A stretch of DNA of 64,000 nucleotides from NCBI RefSeq assembly GCF_016919405.1, contig NZ_CP070354.1, positions 690,001-754,000 of the forward strand, in the 5' to 3' direction. A program made the translations under genes and the position numbers. The DNA comes from Ensifer sp. PDNC004 (GTDB lineage Bacteria; Pseudomonadota; Alphaproteobacteria; Rhizobiales; Rhizobiaceae). Under the pieces are notes generated by a model that saw only the letters and a program-made list of their open reading frames with translations, was not told where the DNA came from and ran no database searches. Positions 45,758-55,856 of this stretch are shown in pieces (position 1 is the stretch's first letter; each line of letters begins with the position of its first letter).

Positions 45758-46648
45758 ATGGAACTCCGTCAGCTCTCCTATTTCGTTGCGGTGGCCGAGG
45801 AGCTGCACTTCCATCGGGCAGCGATGCGCATGCACATCGCCCAGCCGGCGCTGAGCTCGCACATCCAGGCGCTGGAGAAGGAGTTGGGTGTGCGGTTGCT
45901 TGATCGGTCGACGCGGCGGGTGGAACTGACGCGAGCAGGGGAGGCGTTCTACGATCGCGCGGTCCGGATCATCGGCGACGTCGGGTTGTCGGCGGAAGTG
46001 GCGCGGTCGGTCGCCGGCAAGGCTGCGCGCACGATCAGGATCGGAACCGTCTATCCGGCAACAACCGGCGTGCTGCCTTCGTTTCTGTCGCGCATCGGCC
46101 GGAAGTTCCCGGATGTGTCGCTACACGTGCGCAGCGGCTCGACCAGCGACATCATCCGTGCATTGGAAAACGGCCGGATCAATCTCGGCTTCATCCGGCC
46201 GGTCGAAAACATTGGCTCCTTGCGTTTCTTCTCGATTGCGCATGAGCGCTATCTGCTGGCAGTCGAAAAGACGAGCCCGTTGGCGCTTCGCAGCGAGATC
46301 GACATCGAGGATCTGAGGGAAGAGAAGATCATCGCCTTTTCCCGTCAGAACCTCTCGTATTCGGAGCGGTATTTCTCCGAGATGTTCGACACCCATGGGT
46401 TGGCTGGCAACATCGCGTACAGCTGTGACGACACCTTCTCGTTGGTATCGCTGGTCTCAGCCGGCCTTGGCATCGGCTTTGTGCCGGAATGGACAAAGGA
46501 TCTGCCGAACCGCAACTTTGAGCTCAAGCCGGTGCGCGGTGTCGATCTGAAGATCGGGCTTGGCGTCGCCTGGAATAAGGAGGACCCAACGGCCTCCCGT
46601 GACGACATCATCGACATTGCCCGATCGTTGGCGCGGCCGGGGAGGTGA
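45758..46648 (+). CDS. LysR-family transcriptional regulator
   Basis: A 296-residue LysR regulator. The N-terminal winged helix-turn-helix MELRQLSYFVAVAEELHFHR through AAMRMHIAQPALSSHIQALE is typical, and an effector-binding periplasmic-like domain follows (IRIGTVYPATTGVLPSFLSR, and later SLVSAGLGIGFVPEW). It has the BenM/CatM-like features seen in regulators of aromatic compound genes, but the effector is unknown. I use the ATG at the LysR-consensus start; an earlier in-frame ATG would add four residues. No target operon follows directly. Confidence 0.92.
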   Translation: MELRQLSYFVAVAEELHFHRAAMRMHIAQPALSSHIQALEKELGVRLLDRSTRRVELTRAGEAFYDRAVRIIGDVGLSAEVARSVAGKAARTIRIGTVYPATTGVLPSFLSRIGRKFPDVSLHVRSGSTSDIIRALENGRINLGFIRPVENIGSLRFFSIAHERYLLAVEKTSPLALRSEIDIEDLREEKIIAFSRQNLSYSERYFSEMFDTHGLAGNIAYSCDDTFSLVSLVSAGLGIGFVPEWTKDLPNRNFELKPVRGVDLKIGLGVAWNKEDPTASRDDIIDIARSLARPGR

Positions 46649-47100
46649 GGGTGGGCAGGCTCAGCTACACGGGGTTTGCGACACGAACTTCGTGACCTCG
46701 AGTTCGGCCATGCCCGTCTGGGATGTGTGGCGATCGGTATGGTGGCCCCGGATTCTTCTCCCTGCCGATCGACGCACGTTTTGTGAGCCGTCGGCAACGG
46801 ATCGGGAGAAAAAAACGACCTCCGCTAAGAAGTTTGTCCCGTTCTGGCTGGATGCCGACGACCGCAAACGTCAGCTTGCATTTTCGTCTCACCCTCCGAA
46901 CGCTTGAGACCGCTTCGATCCGATAAGGTCGCGCTCCGGGGGGCGTCGCTTCAGATGCCCAACAGCAAGAAAGGTGGTGGCGAGCCACCACCTTTCCGTG
47001 TCAGAGCGGACGAACTTGCAGGGACAGTCGCTCAGATATCCATCGTTGGAAGGCCGATGCCGGCAAGGGGGAGATGAAAGTCCTGACCACGATCAAACCG
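46649..47100. other. Intergenic region between convergent genes
   Basis: About 450 bases between the LysR gene (plus) and the chemoreceptor (minus). No gene recognised. It contains the strong hairpin reported separately. Confidence 0.45.
46969..46996. terminator. Perfect 13-bp hairpin between convergent genes
   Basis: GAAAGGTGGTGGC pairs fully with GCCACCACCTTTC across two bases. On either strand the stem is A/T-rich at its outer end (TTTC / GAAA), so it could serve as a bidirectional terminator for the LysR and chemoreceptor genes. Confidence 0.6.
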
Positions 47101-48606
47101 CTAGGCAGCGGGTCGATGCCACGCTCGTTCCTTTTGGCCCCGCCCAGCGTCGCTGGTTTGGAAACGGCCAACCAACGCCGCTAGTCGATCGCTGATTTGT
47201 GAAAGCGTCTGGGCAGATGCGTTCGTCTCTTCCATCATCGTGGCGTTCTGCTGCGTGATGTGGTCCATGCTACGGACCGCGGAATTGATCTCCTCGATTC
47301 CCGACGCCTGTTCCTGAGCAGATCGAGCCATCGAACTGATGCTGTTGTTGATCGAAGCCACGCGATCGCCGATGTTTGATAACGAATGCCCCGTCTCGTT
47401 GACCAACTGCACGCCGCGTACGACGTCTGAAGACGAGCGGTTGATCAGCTCCTTGATCTCCTTTGCGGCGGCAGCCGAACGTTGCGCAAGTTCCCGCACC
47501 TCCTGCGCGACGACCGCGAAGCCCTTGCCTTGCTCTCCGGCACGAGCCGCTTCCACACCAGCGTTCAACGCCAGCAGATTTGTCTGAAACGCAATCTCAT
47601 CGATGACTCCAATGATCTGGGTCATTTTCTGCGAAGAGCTTTCAATATCCCCCATGGCCGCGACGGCTTGTTTCACGACCTGTCCGGAGCGGTTCGTCTC
47701 GACCGTTGATTCCAGAACAACGGTCTGGACTTCCTGGGCTCTTTGGGTTGATTGTCCGGCAATGGTGGTGATTTGTTCGAGCGCCGCTGCGCTCTCCTCA
47801 AGCGCTGAGGCCTGATGCTCGGTCCGCCTGGCAATCTCATTTGCGGCAGAAGCGATTTCGGCGGCCTCACAGCGGACTTGATCAACCGACGAAGCGATCT
47901 CCTGCATAGCGCGATCGAGCGCGGCGACCGATGTGTTGAAATTCTTTTTTAGTCCGCTGAAGCTCGGCGCGAGCGTGTCGTTCAGTTCGGACGTCAGATC
48001 GCCGCCTGCCAGCCGCGTGAGAACAGTTTCAAGTGCCGAAAGCGCTTTATCCTGCTCCTCTTTTTCTTTCGCTCGTTGCTCCTCCAGACGGGCGCGCTCA
48101 TCGGCAAGTGCATCGAGATAGACCGAAATGGCATAATCCATGTCGACCAGGGCGGCCTTCACCACCGCCGTCAAATCATCTGCGACCTTTTGCGCTTTGC
48201 GACCATGCAAAAGCCCTTTGAACTCTTGATTAACAACGGCGCGAATGATGCCATCCAGGATCATGGCGTATCCGCCGATATACCAGCGGGGTTCGAGCCC
48301 GATCCGAGCGTGAACGCGCCCGACTATGGTCACACCCTCGACATAGTCAGTCTGGTACTTGCCGGAGGCGATAATCTCCCAATGTTTGACCTGGCGCTCT
48401 TTGGCATGCGCAATATGGGCATCGTTCGAGAAGAATTTTGCTGTTTTCGGGTGTTTCGCTACTTTAGCGTAAAACACGTCGAGCGCGTGACCGATAGCCG
48501 TGCCGATTACGGGCTGCACATTGGCTAAGCTGCGGCGCTGGCGTTCATCAAGGCCTACAAAATCGAGGCGGTCTTGCAGGTCAGAATTGTTTGCCTGAAT
48601 AGTCAT
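47101..48606 (-). CDS. Globin-coupled chemotaxis receptor (HemAT-like)
   Basis: A 501-residue soluble methyl-accepting chemotaxis protein. Residues 1-170 are a protoglobin sensor domain with the proximal haem histidine in [18 protein letters not shown] (H99). A HAMP-like connector follows, then the signalling domain with the invariant hairpin [20 protein letters not shown] and [20 protein letters not shown]. No membrane segment is present, so it senses oxygen or another haem ligand in the cytoplasm for aerotaxis. GGAG precedes the chosen ATG; an upstream GTG-type extension lacks globin homology. No C-terminal receptor-tethering pentapeptide is seen. Confidence 0.93.
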   Translation of the reverse strand: MTIQANNSDLQDRLDFVGLDERQRRSLANVQPVIGTAIGHALDVFYAKVAKHPKTAKFFSNDAHIAHAKERQVKHWEIIASGKYQTDYVEGVTIVGRVHARIGLEPRWYIGGYAMILDGIIRAVVNQEFKGLLHGRKAQKVADDLTAVVKAALVDMDYAISVYLDALADERARLEEQRAKEKEEQDKALSALETVLTRLAGGDLTSELNDTLAPSFSGLKKNFNTSVAALDRAMQEIASSVDQVRCEAAEIASAANEIARRTEHQASALEESAAALEQITTIAGQSTQRAQEVQTVVLESTVETNRSGQVVKQAVAAMGDIESSSQKMTQIIGVIDEIAFQTNLLALNAGVEAARAGEQGKGFAVVAQEVRELAQRSAAAAKEIKELINRSSSDVVRGVQLVNETGHSLSNIGDRVASINNSISSMARSAQEQASGIEEINSAVRSMDHITQQNATMMEETNASAQTLSQISDRLAALVGRFQTSDAGRGQKERAWHRPAA

Positions 48607-49204
48607 CGTAAACTCCGCTTTGCGCTTGAAGCGACTGAGCATAAGAATATTCATCTATGCTTAATTTCGGGTTACTGGTACAACGTGGGAATGTTGGATT
48701 TTTATGAGGCGGAGGGTTTAAGTTGCAAAGCTCGGAAGACGTTTCGCAAGCGCGCCCTATGTCGCCTTTGTTTTGCGGCTAGGCACGCTAGCGGCGGACA
48801 CAGATCTTGCCCAAACCGCACGAAGTCTCCTGCTGAACACCCACCAGGAAAAGGCGACCGGTCATAGGTTCGGGAACTGTGGGCGACCTCCGATTGATCG
48901 GCCGCCGCCTAGGTCGACAACGTTCATCGAGCGTTTAGACGGATTGTCTTGTTCTCACCGACGCCGCCTTGAAAGCCTTTCTAATTTCTTTCATCCGACG
49001 ATCGAGGGTATTATGACCGGCTTGCATGACGTCGATATCCAAGAGGTGGCCAATGACTGCCAGTTCCTTCATCAGGTCGCCAATACTCAGGTCTGCGGAT
49101 CGAATGGCATTTCCGCCCACGGGTAAGCTGTTGCCGGCAATCACCGCGGCGCTTCGATCGCGGTGGTCCTTGCTCGACAAGCCCGTCGCCAGCTCGACCC
49201 AGGC
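48607..49204. other. Region upstream of the chemoreceptor with unidentified coding debris
   Basis: About 600 bases. On the minus strand 48935-49200 reads SLPVGGNAIRSADLSIGDLM then KELAVIGHLLDIDVMQAGHN, which looks protein-like but belongs to no family I recognise, and it joins the NRAMP remnant in a different frame. The rest is non-coding. Confidence 0.35.
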
Positions 49205-49577
49205 CCCGTCGCCGCCAGGTTCGCGCCAATATTGATCGTATTGGCTGCGAACAAGAGGATGACCAAACCGAGGACCATAGGTTTTTGGGGCCAGATCTGT
49301 CCAATGTTGCTGGCAAGACCGCAACCGGTGACGCGCCCGGTCCTGGCGCTGACGATCGGTATGGCGGTCATCAACGGATAGGTGAACAGCATGGCCCACA
49401 ACATGTTGAAGGCGACCTGCGCCCCGCCTGCGAATAGGTCGCGATGCCGCGGGGGTCGTCGTCGGCCGCTCCGGTGATCAGACCTGGTCCCAACTGACGA
49501 AAAACAGCCGCCCGTCGAAGGCGGCTGTACTGAATGGCTTTTCGTGTGGATAGCGCTTGCCCAGCGGGGATTTCGGT
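49205..49577 (-). pseudogene. NRAMP-family Mn2+/metal transporter, 5' fragment
   Basis: Two frames combine to give RLRRAAVFRQLGPGLITGAA, DDDPRGIATYSQAG, then FNMLWAMLFTYPLMTAIPIV and VILLFAANTINIGANLAA. The DPGxxAT-like motif (here DDDPRGIATYSQAG) and membrane segments 1-3 of NRAMP transporters are present. A frameshift lies near 49415 and homology stops near 49205, so only about a third of the gene remains. Confidence 0.8.
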
Positions 49578-49804
49578 CATCGGCGGTACCTCCGCACCAT
49601 CAACGGACATAGGTCGGATCTGTTCCGGAAACTACTCCTGGGCTTTGTTCGCCAACGAGAACTTCGTTTCTGGCTCAGCCGTTTCCCGAGTGTGGGTGAT
49701 GCGGTGGTTACCGAAAAGCGCGACCACGATGGCGCCTGCGCAATCGGTCGTCGATGTTGAAGCGAGTGATCACCAGGTTATCGACGAGAAGTGAGGGGCG
49801 ATCG

Positions 49805-50490
49805 ATGCTGGAACTCACCCTCTGTTCAATGCTTACAATCCTGCCGGACCTCCTTTACCGCCGCTTCGTGCAGGGCAAGCGATTTGGCCGCGAGATTACG
49901 TTGTTCTCGGTGTGGTATGAATTGCGCTGGGGGATCACCTTGTGCGTAATCCTGACATTGAGCCTGATCACAACCATCTTCTACTTCCATCCTTCGACGA
50001 AGGCAGCCACATCGGTGTTCCGGACCGTCACCATCCTTTCGGAGACGAGCGGCCGTGTCGCAGAAACCTATGTCGAAATCAATCAGCGCGTCGAGGTTGG
50101 TCAGCGGCTGTTTCGGCTGGACAGCACTAAGCAGGAGGCGGCTATCGAGACCGAGCGACGCAAGATCGCTCAGGTGGATGCCGACATGGTTGTCGCCCAG
50201 GCGCAGCTCAGGGAGGCGGAGGGCAAGATCGTGCAGGCGCGCGGATCCTTCCAGCAGGCGCTCGATCAGTACAATACCAGGGCCGAGTTGTTCCGGCTCA
50301 ACTCCAGTGCAATCGCAGTGCGCGATGTCGAGAGGGCCAAGGTGATGGTCGACACCGCGCAAGGAGCTGTTGATGCAGCGCTGGCCGCCAAGGATTCCGT
50401 AGTCGCTCAGATCAACTTCCAGATACCTGCCGAGAAATCCAGTGCCCAAGCCGCGCTGAAGGAGGCCCAGGTCGATCTCGACAAGACCTT
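49805..50490 (+). pseudogene. HlyD-family membrane fusion protein, 3'-truncated
   Basis: The frame begins MLELTLCSMLTILPDLLYRR then FVQGKRFGREITLFSVWYEL, typical of an HlyD subfamily with an inner-membrane anchor (WGITLCVILTLSLITTIFYF), and proceeds through VFRTVTILSETSGRVAETYV EINQRVEVGQRLF and a long coiled coil. Homology ends at ALKEAQVDLDKT, where the lipoyl/barrel half should start. The following codons are the reverse strand of a SulP gene. About 228 of the usual 350-400 residues remain, so adaptor function is lost. Confidence 0.82.
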
Positions 50491-50664
50491 GACGCCGGAG
50501 GCGATCGCGATCGCCATCGACAGTGGTAGCGCCACTATGGCAACTGTCACGCCGGCAATGGCATCAGCTTTCAGGTCCGCGAGGCCGTAGCGTTCGCGCA
50601 GAACCGTGACAAGTTTGGGGGTGAACAACTCATGAAAGCCGGGCTCAGCAGTTCGGGCGACCAT
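50491..50664 (-). pseudogene. SulP-family anion transporter, 5' fragment
   Basis: Translation gives MVARTAEPGFHELFTPKLVT, VLRERYGLADLKADAIAGVT and VAIVALPLSMAIAIASGV, the N-terminus and first membrane helix of SulP sulfate permeases. Homology stops exactly where the truncated HlyD gene begins on the other strand. The intact gene would be about 500 residues, and only 58 are left. Confidence 0.8.
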
Positions 50665-50731
50665 GACCATCCTCTCTTGTGGATCGTCGGCCGGTCAGCC
50701 GGTCGGCGCCGCGTTCGCGGAATTTCTGAAA

Positions 50732-50992
50732 CTAGCCGGTATTCACGGGGTCTTTGAGACGAACACCGCGCCCGCCGCCGCCGCTGACGGCGTACTCGCC
50801 AATCAGCTCGATGCCTGCGTGGTCGAGCGCCTCGACAACCTTGACCAAGGTATCGATCACCCCACGCACATTCCCGTTGCTGGCCTCCATGCGCTGGATG
50901 GTCGGCACCGAGACGCCCGCCATCGCCGCCATGGTTTTCTGGTCGATGTCGAGAAGAGCACGGGCGGCACGAAGCTGGGCGGCGGTGATCAT
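50732..50992 (-). CDS. XRE-family regulator (formerly upstream of SulP)
   Basis: An 86-residue helix-turn-helix protein, MITAAQLRAARALLDIDQKT then MAAMAGVSVPTIQRMEASNG, ending in a short glycine-rich tail. Such small XRE regulators are commonly found directly ahead of SulP transporter genes in rhizobia, as here. It remains complete while its transporter is reduced to a fragment 65 bases downstream, so it may now be without function. Confidence 0.82.
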   Translation of the reverse strand: MITAAQLRAARALLDIDQKTMAAMAGVSVPTIQRMEASNGNVRGVIDTLVKVVEALDHAGIELIGEYAVSGGGGRGVRLKDPVNTG

Positions 50993-51381
50993 CGGGCATT
51001 CATTCACATCATCAACATTACCATTGAAGTAAAAAACATCAATAGAGCGAAAAAACTTGATCGGCACTTTCTGTTTGGCGTGCGGATACCCGATTACCGC
51101 ATGGGCATCGGCGCGATTCCCCCACTCCTTCTCCTCGCTGAATCCTCGTTCCTCTCTTGGCGCGCCTTCAGTCACGGTGGCGGCAATCTCTTGTCTCCTG
51201 AGTGGTCAGGCTACGGCGGTGCGCAATGCCACTCACTCTTCTTCGTTGAAGTAATTGTTCACCCTATCTTGGTTGACGTCACAATTTCCGCGCTTTAGCA
51301 TTTGATGATGTAAATAAGAGTTGCAATCACTGCCTTCCTCACAGATGCATCGCTCACCAACAGGGTTATGGGGAATTGTCG
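50993..51381. other. Intergenic region between divergent genes
   Basis: About 390 bases, A+T-rich next to the XRE gene (CATCAACATTACCATTGAAG), where its promoter and operator should lie. No gene recognised. Confidence 0.4.
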
Positions 51382-52003
51382 ATGCAACGGTTTATCCTTC
51401 GGCAAAACATCCATCTGTACGAAGCAAAGCTAAGTACCGTTCCAACGGAAGGCGAGCGCACAATTTTGGAAGCGATGCTGGCAGCGTCACGCGAAGAACT
51501 CGTCTTTCTCGAACAGCTTTGGCGCCTATTATGGCCCGAGCTCGATGCCCGACCATCCTTCGTATCTCAAATAGAGGATATACTTGATCGAGCCGTGGCA
51601 GCCCATGGCGCGGACTTTGGCAGTTGCCAGATCTGGAACGACGTGGATGGCTCGCTCGCCCTGTTTGCTCAATGCAACTTCGACAGGCAGTACGCAACCA
51701 AGTTTGCGCATATCAGGGATGGCGATGGGACCTCATGCGAAGCAGCGATAAAGGGCCTTAAAGCCGTTTGTATCGAGGATCTCGAGCACGACAATGACTA
51801 TCCTAATCTACATGGCTGGGCACGCGACAGGGACATTCGCTCGATCACGTCTATTCCGATCATGTCCCCCCGCTGGCAAGGGTATTGGCGTCTACTCACT
51901 TCACTACCGCAATCCACATGCGCTTTCGTCAGTCGAGTGTTTGTTGATCTCAGCATACCGCCCTCAGTTCGCGGCCGTCTTTGCAGAAGTTCTGGGACGG
52001 TAA
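51382..52003 (+). pseudogene. GAF-domain protein with frameshift in a C6 run
   Basis: The frame starts MQRFILRQNIHLYEAKLSTV after GGGGA and gives a helical N-terminus and a GAF domain (DILDRAVAAHGADFGSCQIW, AVCIEDLEHDNDYPNLHGWA, RSITSIPIMSP). At the six-C run 51866-51871 the frame slips. The true continuation AGKGIGVYSLHYRNPHALSS then LISAYRPQFAAVFAEVLGR lies in another frame. This is a pseudogene unless the C-run length is variable or a sequencing error. Confidence 0.75.
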
Positions 52004-52069
52004 CCTCGAAACTACGAGATGGATAACGCCCTAACGGGAGAGCACGGCGTGTTCTCGGATCGTGTCCCA

Positions 52070-52690
52070 CCGAGTGGTGTAGACGGAAGGGAGTCACCTC
52101 TAGTCGCGAGCTGTTCATCTGCATGGCAGCGTCAGGAACGTGCCCGCTTCTGGCAAGCTGTTGCCTTGGGGCGTTCGAGCGAGGAGGCGGCGTTGGATGC
52201 CGGAGTATCCGCCCCGCTAGGCCCACGCTGGTTTCGGGAGGCAGGCGGAATGCCACCAACATATCTGGCGCCACGGGGCAAGCCCGAACGGGTCGTTATC
52301 TTTCCTTCCCAAAGCGGGAAGATATTGCTCTGGAGCTGGCCAAAGGGATCGGCATTCGGGCCATTGCTTGAAAGCTTGGGCGCTCACCGAGTACCATCTC
52401 ACCGGCAGTCCGCCGTAATGCTGCTACTCGCAGCGGTCGGATGGACTATCGACCAAGCACAGCGCAATGGCCTGCTGACCGACCCGCTCGGCGACCACGG
52501 GCAGGTAAGTTGGCGAGCAATCTGGTCCTCTGTCGATATGTCGATGAGCGTTTGGCTGGGAAGGTCGCCAATGGAGGCGGCATCGCATTCGACGGTCCTA
52601 CGGTGGTATGGAAGAAACGGCGCGCGGTTCACCGTCAGAGCCGCAGGTGGTTTCGAATGTTTACTCGCGCTCGCCCCACCGGCCTTCTAA
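52070..52690 (+). pseudogene. IS30-family transposase remnant
   Basis: Pieces in three frames: WQRQERARFWQAVALGRSSE and EAALDAGVSAPLGPRWFREA GGMPP, then GRYLSFPKREDIALELAKGI GIRAIA, then STAQWPADRPARRPRAGKLA and YVDERLAGKV. These match the N-terminal half of rhizobial IS30-type transposases. The DDE catalytic half is missing or unrecognisable. Confidence 0.75.
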
Positions 52691-52981
52691 ACCCGCGGGA
52701 ACAGCCAGGCATATCGAAGATGACTCTTCCCGATCTGTCCGCCCTAAGGGCACTCCAGGAACACACGTAATTTGTCGTCAGGAACTGAAACGTGAACTGA
52801 GGGCCCACGTTTGCGGAGAAACCAATCGGCTGCTTGTCGGCCTGCATTCGGATGGCAGATTTCTACCCAAATTTGAGACATCTGGAGCGGCTTCAACCGC
52901 TTGTCAAACTGCGAGCGATCATGGACACCGGTTCCCACGCACGACACCCAATCGTATCGCTGAGGCTTGGTCGCTACCAAT

Positions 52982-53987
52982 ATGTCATTGCCTTCATCCC
53001 GTTTCGATTCCCGTCATTTCCCGGCACTTCTTGCCCTTAGCTTGTGGCACGATCAGATCTCCGTGCTCTTCGGTTCGCGTCCGCGGCAATCGGTCGAGGA
53101 AGGGTTCTTTGCGTGTGACGCGTATCTGATAGGCGAGGTTGCCGTAGGATTCATGAGAAGCCGAGCGCAGCTCTTTGATCGCTCTCGTCGGAAATTCGCT
53201 CGCGATGGAATGGATGGCTACATCCTCCAGTTTTACCGATGGAACGAGTGAAGACCGCCAGGGGCGTCATCTTGCCTGTCCAGGAGACTCTTACGTCCTT
53301 GATATGGCGCAGCCGATTGCCACCAGCTTCACAGACCATTCCCATCTCAGCCTGGTCGTTCCTCGCCGTATGTTGGCTCCCCTGCTGAAGGCACCTGACA
53401 AATGCCATGAGCGCGTCTTGCCGGCCGAATTGCCGCTCGTTGCACTGTTGCGTGACACGATGGCGAGCTACTTCCAGAACTTGAAAGACATGCCCGTCGA
53501 AGCCGGGCATGCGGTCCTGCGCCCGCTGCTTGACCTGGTTGCGGTTGCCCTTTGCGGTCAAGTCGACGAGGAGAGGGCCGGCTCGCTCAATTTGGCACTC
53601 TTCTCACGCGTCCGCAGATATTTTGAAGCGAACCTCCTGGATCCCACCCTGACCGCACACGGCGTTGGTGCCGCATTTGGAGTGTCCCGCCCAAGCCTTT
53701 ACAGGATGTTTGAACCGATGGGAGGTTCTACCCATTATCTGCAGGAGCGACGGCTTGGCAGAGCGCATGCGGCCTTACGGGCAGTCGAGACCCGCAATGT
53801 GCCGATCGCGACGATTGCAGACAAACACGGTTTTCCGAATCCTGAGAATTTCAGCCGTGCCTTTCGCCGCATGTTCGATATGACACCGCGGGAAGTGCGG
53901 GGCCTTGCGCTGTCCGTCGCACAGAGACCACATGGCCGAGAACCGCAATCGGCCTGGAGCCACTGGATAGGCCAGATCGGAAAGTGA
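52982..53987 (+). pseudogene. AraC-family regulator with single frameshift
   Basis: The first frame gives MSLPSSRFDSRHFPALLALS through DGMDGYILQFYR, the N-terminal half of an AraC ligand-binding domain (AraC_binding_2 type). Near 53245 the frame changes and the second gives GTSEDRQGRHLACPGDSYVL and the rest of the protein, ending in a complete AraC DNA-binding domain (LTAHGVGAAFGVSRPSLYRM, VPIATIADKHGFPNPENFSR, AFRRMFDMTPREV). Only one frame break separates it from an intact gene of about 330 residues. It lies immediately before the two-partner secretion operon, whose upstream region carries a direct-repeat site suited to an AraC protein. It may be a recent mutation, a sequencing error or a DNA-binding-domain-only product. 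Confidence 0.8.
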
Positions 53988-54034
53988 TGCCCGGTATCGC
54001 GCGGACGCCCGTCGGCCCGTCCCGGCGCCCGCAA

Positions 54035-54063
54035 ACTATGAATCCTGAACAAGAGCTATGAAT
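54035..54063 (+). promoter_or_regulatory. Bipartite operator-like site A (upstream of tpsB)
   Basis: CTATGA at 54036-54041 and again at 54056-54061, 20 bp apart. The same two-box pattern occurs at three other places near the peptide and GNAT genes. Two 6-bp boxes on one face of the helix are characteristic of AraC-type activator sites, and an AraC gene ends 48 bp upstream. Confidence 0.75.
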
Positions 54064-54139
54064 GCCGGGCGGGTGCATTGCCGTGCGCATCGCCTCCATG
54101 TCAGCGGATGGGAAACGTCGATCTTCGAAAGGTGTGCCC

Positions 54140-55846
54140 GTGTCGCGCGTCGTACTTCTCGGACTAGCACTTGTCGCCCAATTTTGCTTTCCCGCGCTTG
54201 CCCAGGATGCCGGCGCGCTCCTGCGCGACCGCGAGCAGCAGTCCGTGCAGCCGCGCGCTGAGCCATTACCTGCGGACGTCGAAGACGTCCGCGCCGAGGC
54301 AAAGCGCATCGAGCCCGGCGGCATCACGGTGAAGGTCAACCATCTGATCTTCTCAGGCAGGACAAGTCTGCTGTCGCCCGAAGAGCGCACCCGGCTTGTC
54401 GAAGCCGCGGCCGGGAGAGCCTTCGACCTTTCCGGTCTGCGTGACCTCACGTCAGAGGTAACCCGGCTTGCCCAATCGAAGGGGCATCTGTTTGCGCGGG
54501 CCTTTCTGCCTCCACAGGATGTGACCGAGGGTGTCGTTGAGATAGCCCTCATGGAAGCGCGCGTGGAAGACGTCGGTTTGGTGCGGGTCGGGTCCGTTCG
54601 CGTTCGGGACGAGGTCCTCAGAGGGATCGAACAACGTTATCTCAACGATCGCGCGTCAATGACAGAGCAGCAGCTGGAGGCAGCGCTGCTTCAGATGAAC
54701 AGTCTACCGGGATTGAAGGTTCGCGCCAGCGTGGAAGCGGGAGACAATCCGGGCACCTCCAAGGTTTCGATCGGCATTGAGGAGGTCCCGCTTTTTGCGG
54801 GACAGATCTGGGCGGACAATTTCGGTTCGGCAAGCACCGGGAAACCCGAAGCCAATGCGCTTTTTAGTTTCAGCGACCCCTGGGGATACGGCGAGCAATT
54901 CCGCCTCCAGAGCGTCGCCTCGCAAGGAATGGTCTATGGCCGCTTTTCCGGAAGCGCTCCCCTCGGCACTGGGGGCACTTTCGTGAATGGTGCCTACAGC
55001 TATCTGACCTATCATGACGTCACTGACACCGGGCGCGCGGCGGGCCTGGATGGAGACGGGCATCAACTGGTGCTCGGTCTCACCCATCCTGTCTTTCGCG
55101 ACCGCGCCACGGAACTGTCGCTGGGTGGAGCCGTGACGGGCAAGGCGCTCAGAAACGGTTCGGCGGCAGGGGAGCTCGACGACAAGCGCCTTCTCACCGG
55201 CACGCTGTCGGTGAGCGGTATCGATAGGGATTTCGACGGGACGACGAGCTGGGGACTGGACGCCACCTACGGCGCACTTGACCTCTCCCGCGTCACAAGC
55301 TCGGCGGCAGCCGACGCGGCGGGCCTCAAGACGGAGGGCGGCTTTGCTCGCTTCAATGCCCGGATTGAGCGCCAACAGAGCCTGGCGGACCGATGGACGT
55401 TACTTGCCCGTGTTAGCGGTCAATGGGCGTCGAAGAACCTCGAATCGTCGGAAGAAATTGCGCTTGGCGGGCCCTACGGCATCCGTGGTTGGCCGGTCGG
55501 AGAAGCCTCTGCCGACACGGGAGCGATTGGCACGCTGGAACTACGCCACGATCTTCCGGTTCCCGAAGAGTGGGGCCAGTTGCAGTTGGGCGGCTTCTTC
55601 GACAGCGGATACGCGAAAATCAATGCGCGCCCAAGAGGCGTCACGCTTTCCACGGCCACCGGAAAGAACGAATACGCGCTCTTTGCCGCGGGGCTCACTC
55701 TCGACTGGCAGCGCGAGAGCCTTTCGCTGACGGCGGGCTGGGGCATGGGGCTCGGCGACAACCCGGGCCGCAGTGCCAATGGCACCAATGTCGACGGCGG
55801 GACGGGGCGCCATCAGCTCTGGTTGTCGGGCCGTATGAGGTTTTAG
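54140..55846 (+). CDS. Two-partner secretion outer-membrane transporter (TpsB/ShlB-FhaC family)
   Basis: A 568-residue protein with a signal peptide (MSRVVLLGLALVAQFCFPAL, cut after ALA), a POTRA region (GGITVKVNHLIFSGRTSLLS and LRDLTSEVTRLAQSKGHLFA) and a 16-stranded barrel with the conserved tip motif in GGPYGIRGWPVGEASAD, where VRGY of the family reads IRGW. The C-terminal strand ends RMRF with terminal Phe. It secretes the adjacent adhesin across the outer membrane. I choose the GTG with AAAGG seven bases ahead because the operator reaches 54063 and the promoter must follow; longer versions starting at ATG 54062 or 54098 are possible. Confidence 0.9.
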   Translation: MSRVVLLGLALVAQFCFPALAQDAGALLRDREQQSVQPRAEPLPADVEDVRAEAKRIEPGGITVKVNHLIFSGRTSLLSPEERTRLVEAAAGRAFDLSGLRDLTSEVTRLAQSKGHLFARAFLPPQDVTEGVVEIALMEARVEDVGLVRVGSVRVRDEVLRGIEQRYLNDRASMTEQQLEAALLQMNSLPGLKVRASVEAGDNPGTSKVSIGIEEVPLFAGQIWADNFGSASTGKPEANALFSFSDPWGYGEQFRLQSVASQGMVYGRFSGSAPLGTGGTFVNGAYSYLTYHDVTDTGRAAGLDGDGHQLVLGLTHPVFRDRATELSLGGAVTGKALRNGSAAGELDDKRLLTGTLSVSGIDRDFDGTTSWGLDATYGALDLSRVTSSAAADAAGLKTEGGFARFNARIERQQSLADRWTLLARVSGQWASKNLESSEEIALGGPYGIRGWPVGEASADTGAIGTLELRHDLPVPEEWGQLQLGGFFDSGYAKINARPRGVTLSTATGKNEYALFAAGLTLDWQRESLSLTAGWGMGLGDNPGRSANGTNVDGGTGRHQLWLSGRMRF

Positions 55847-55856
55847 GAGGAACGAG

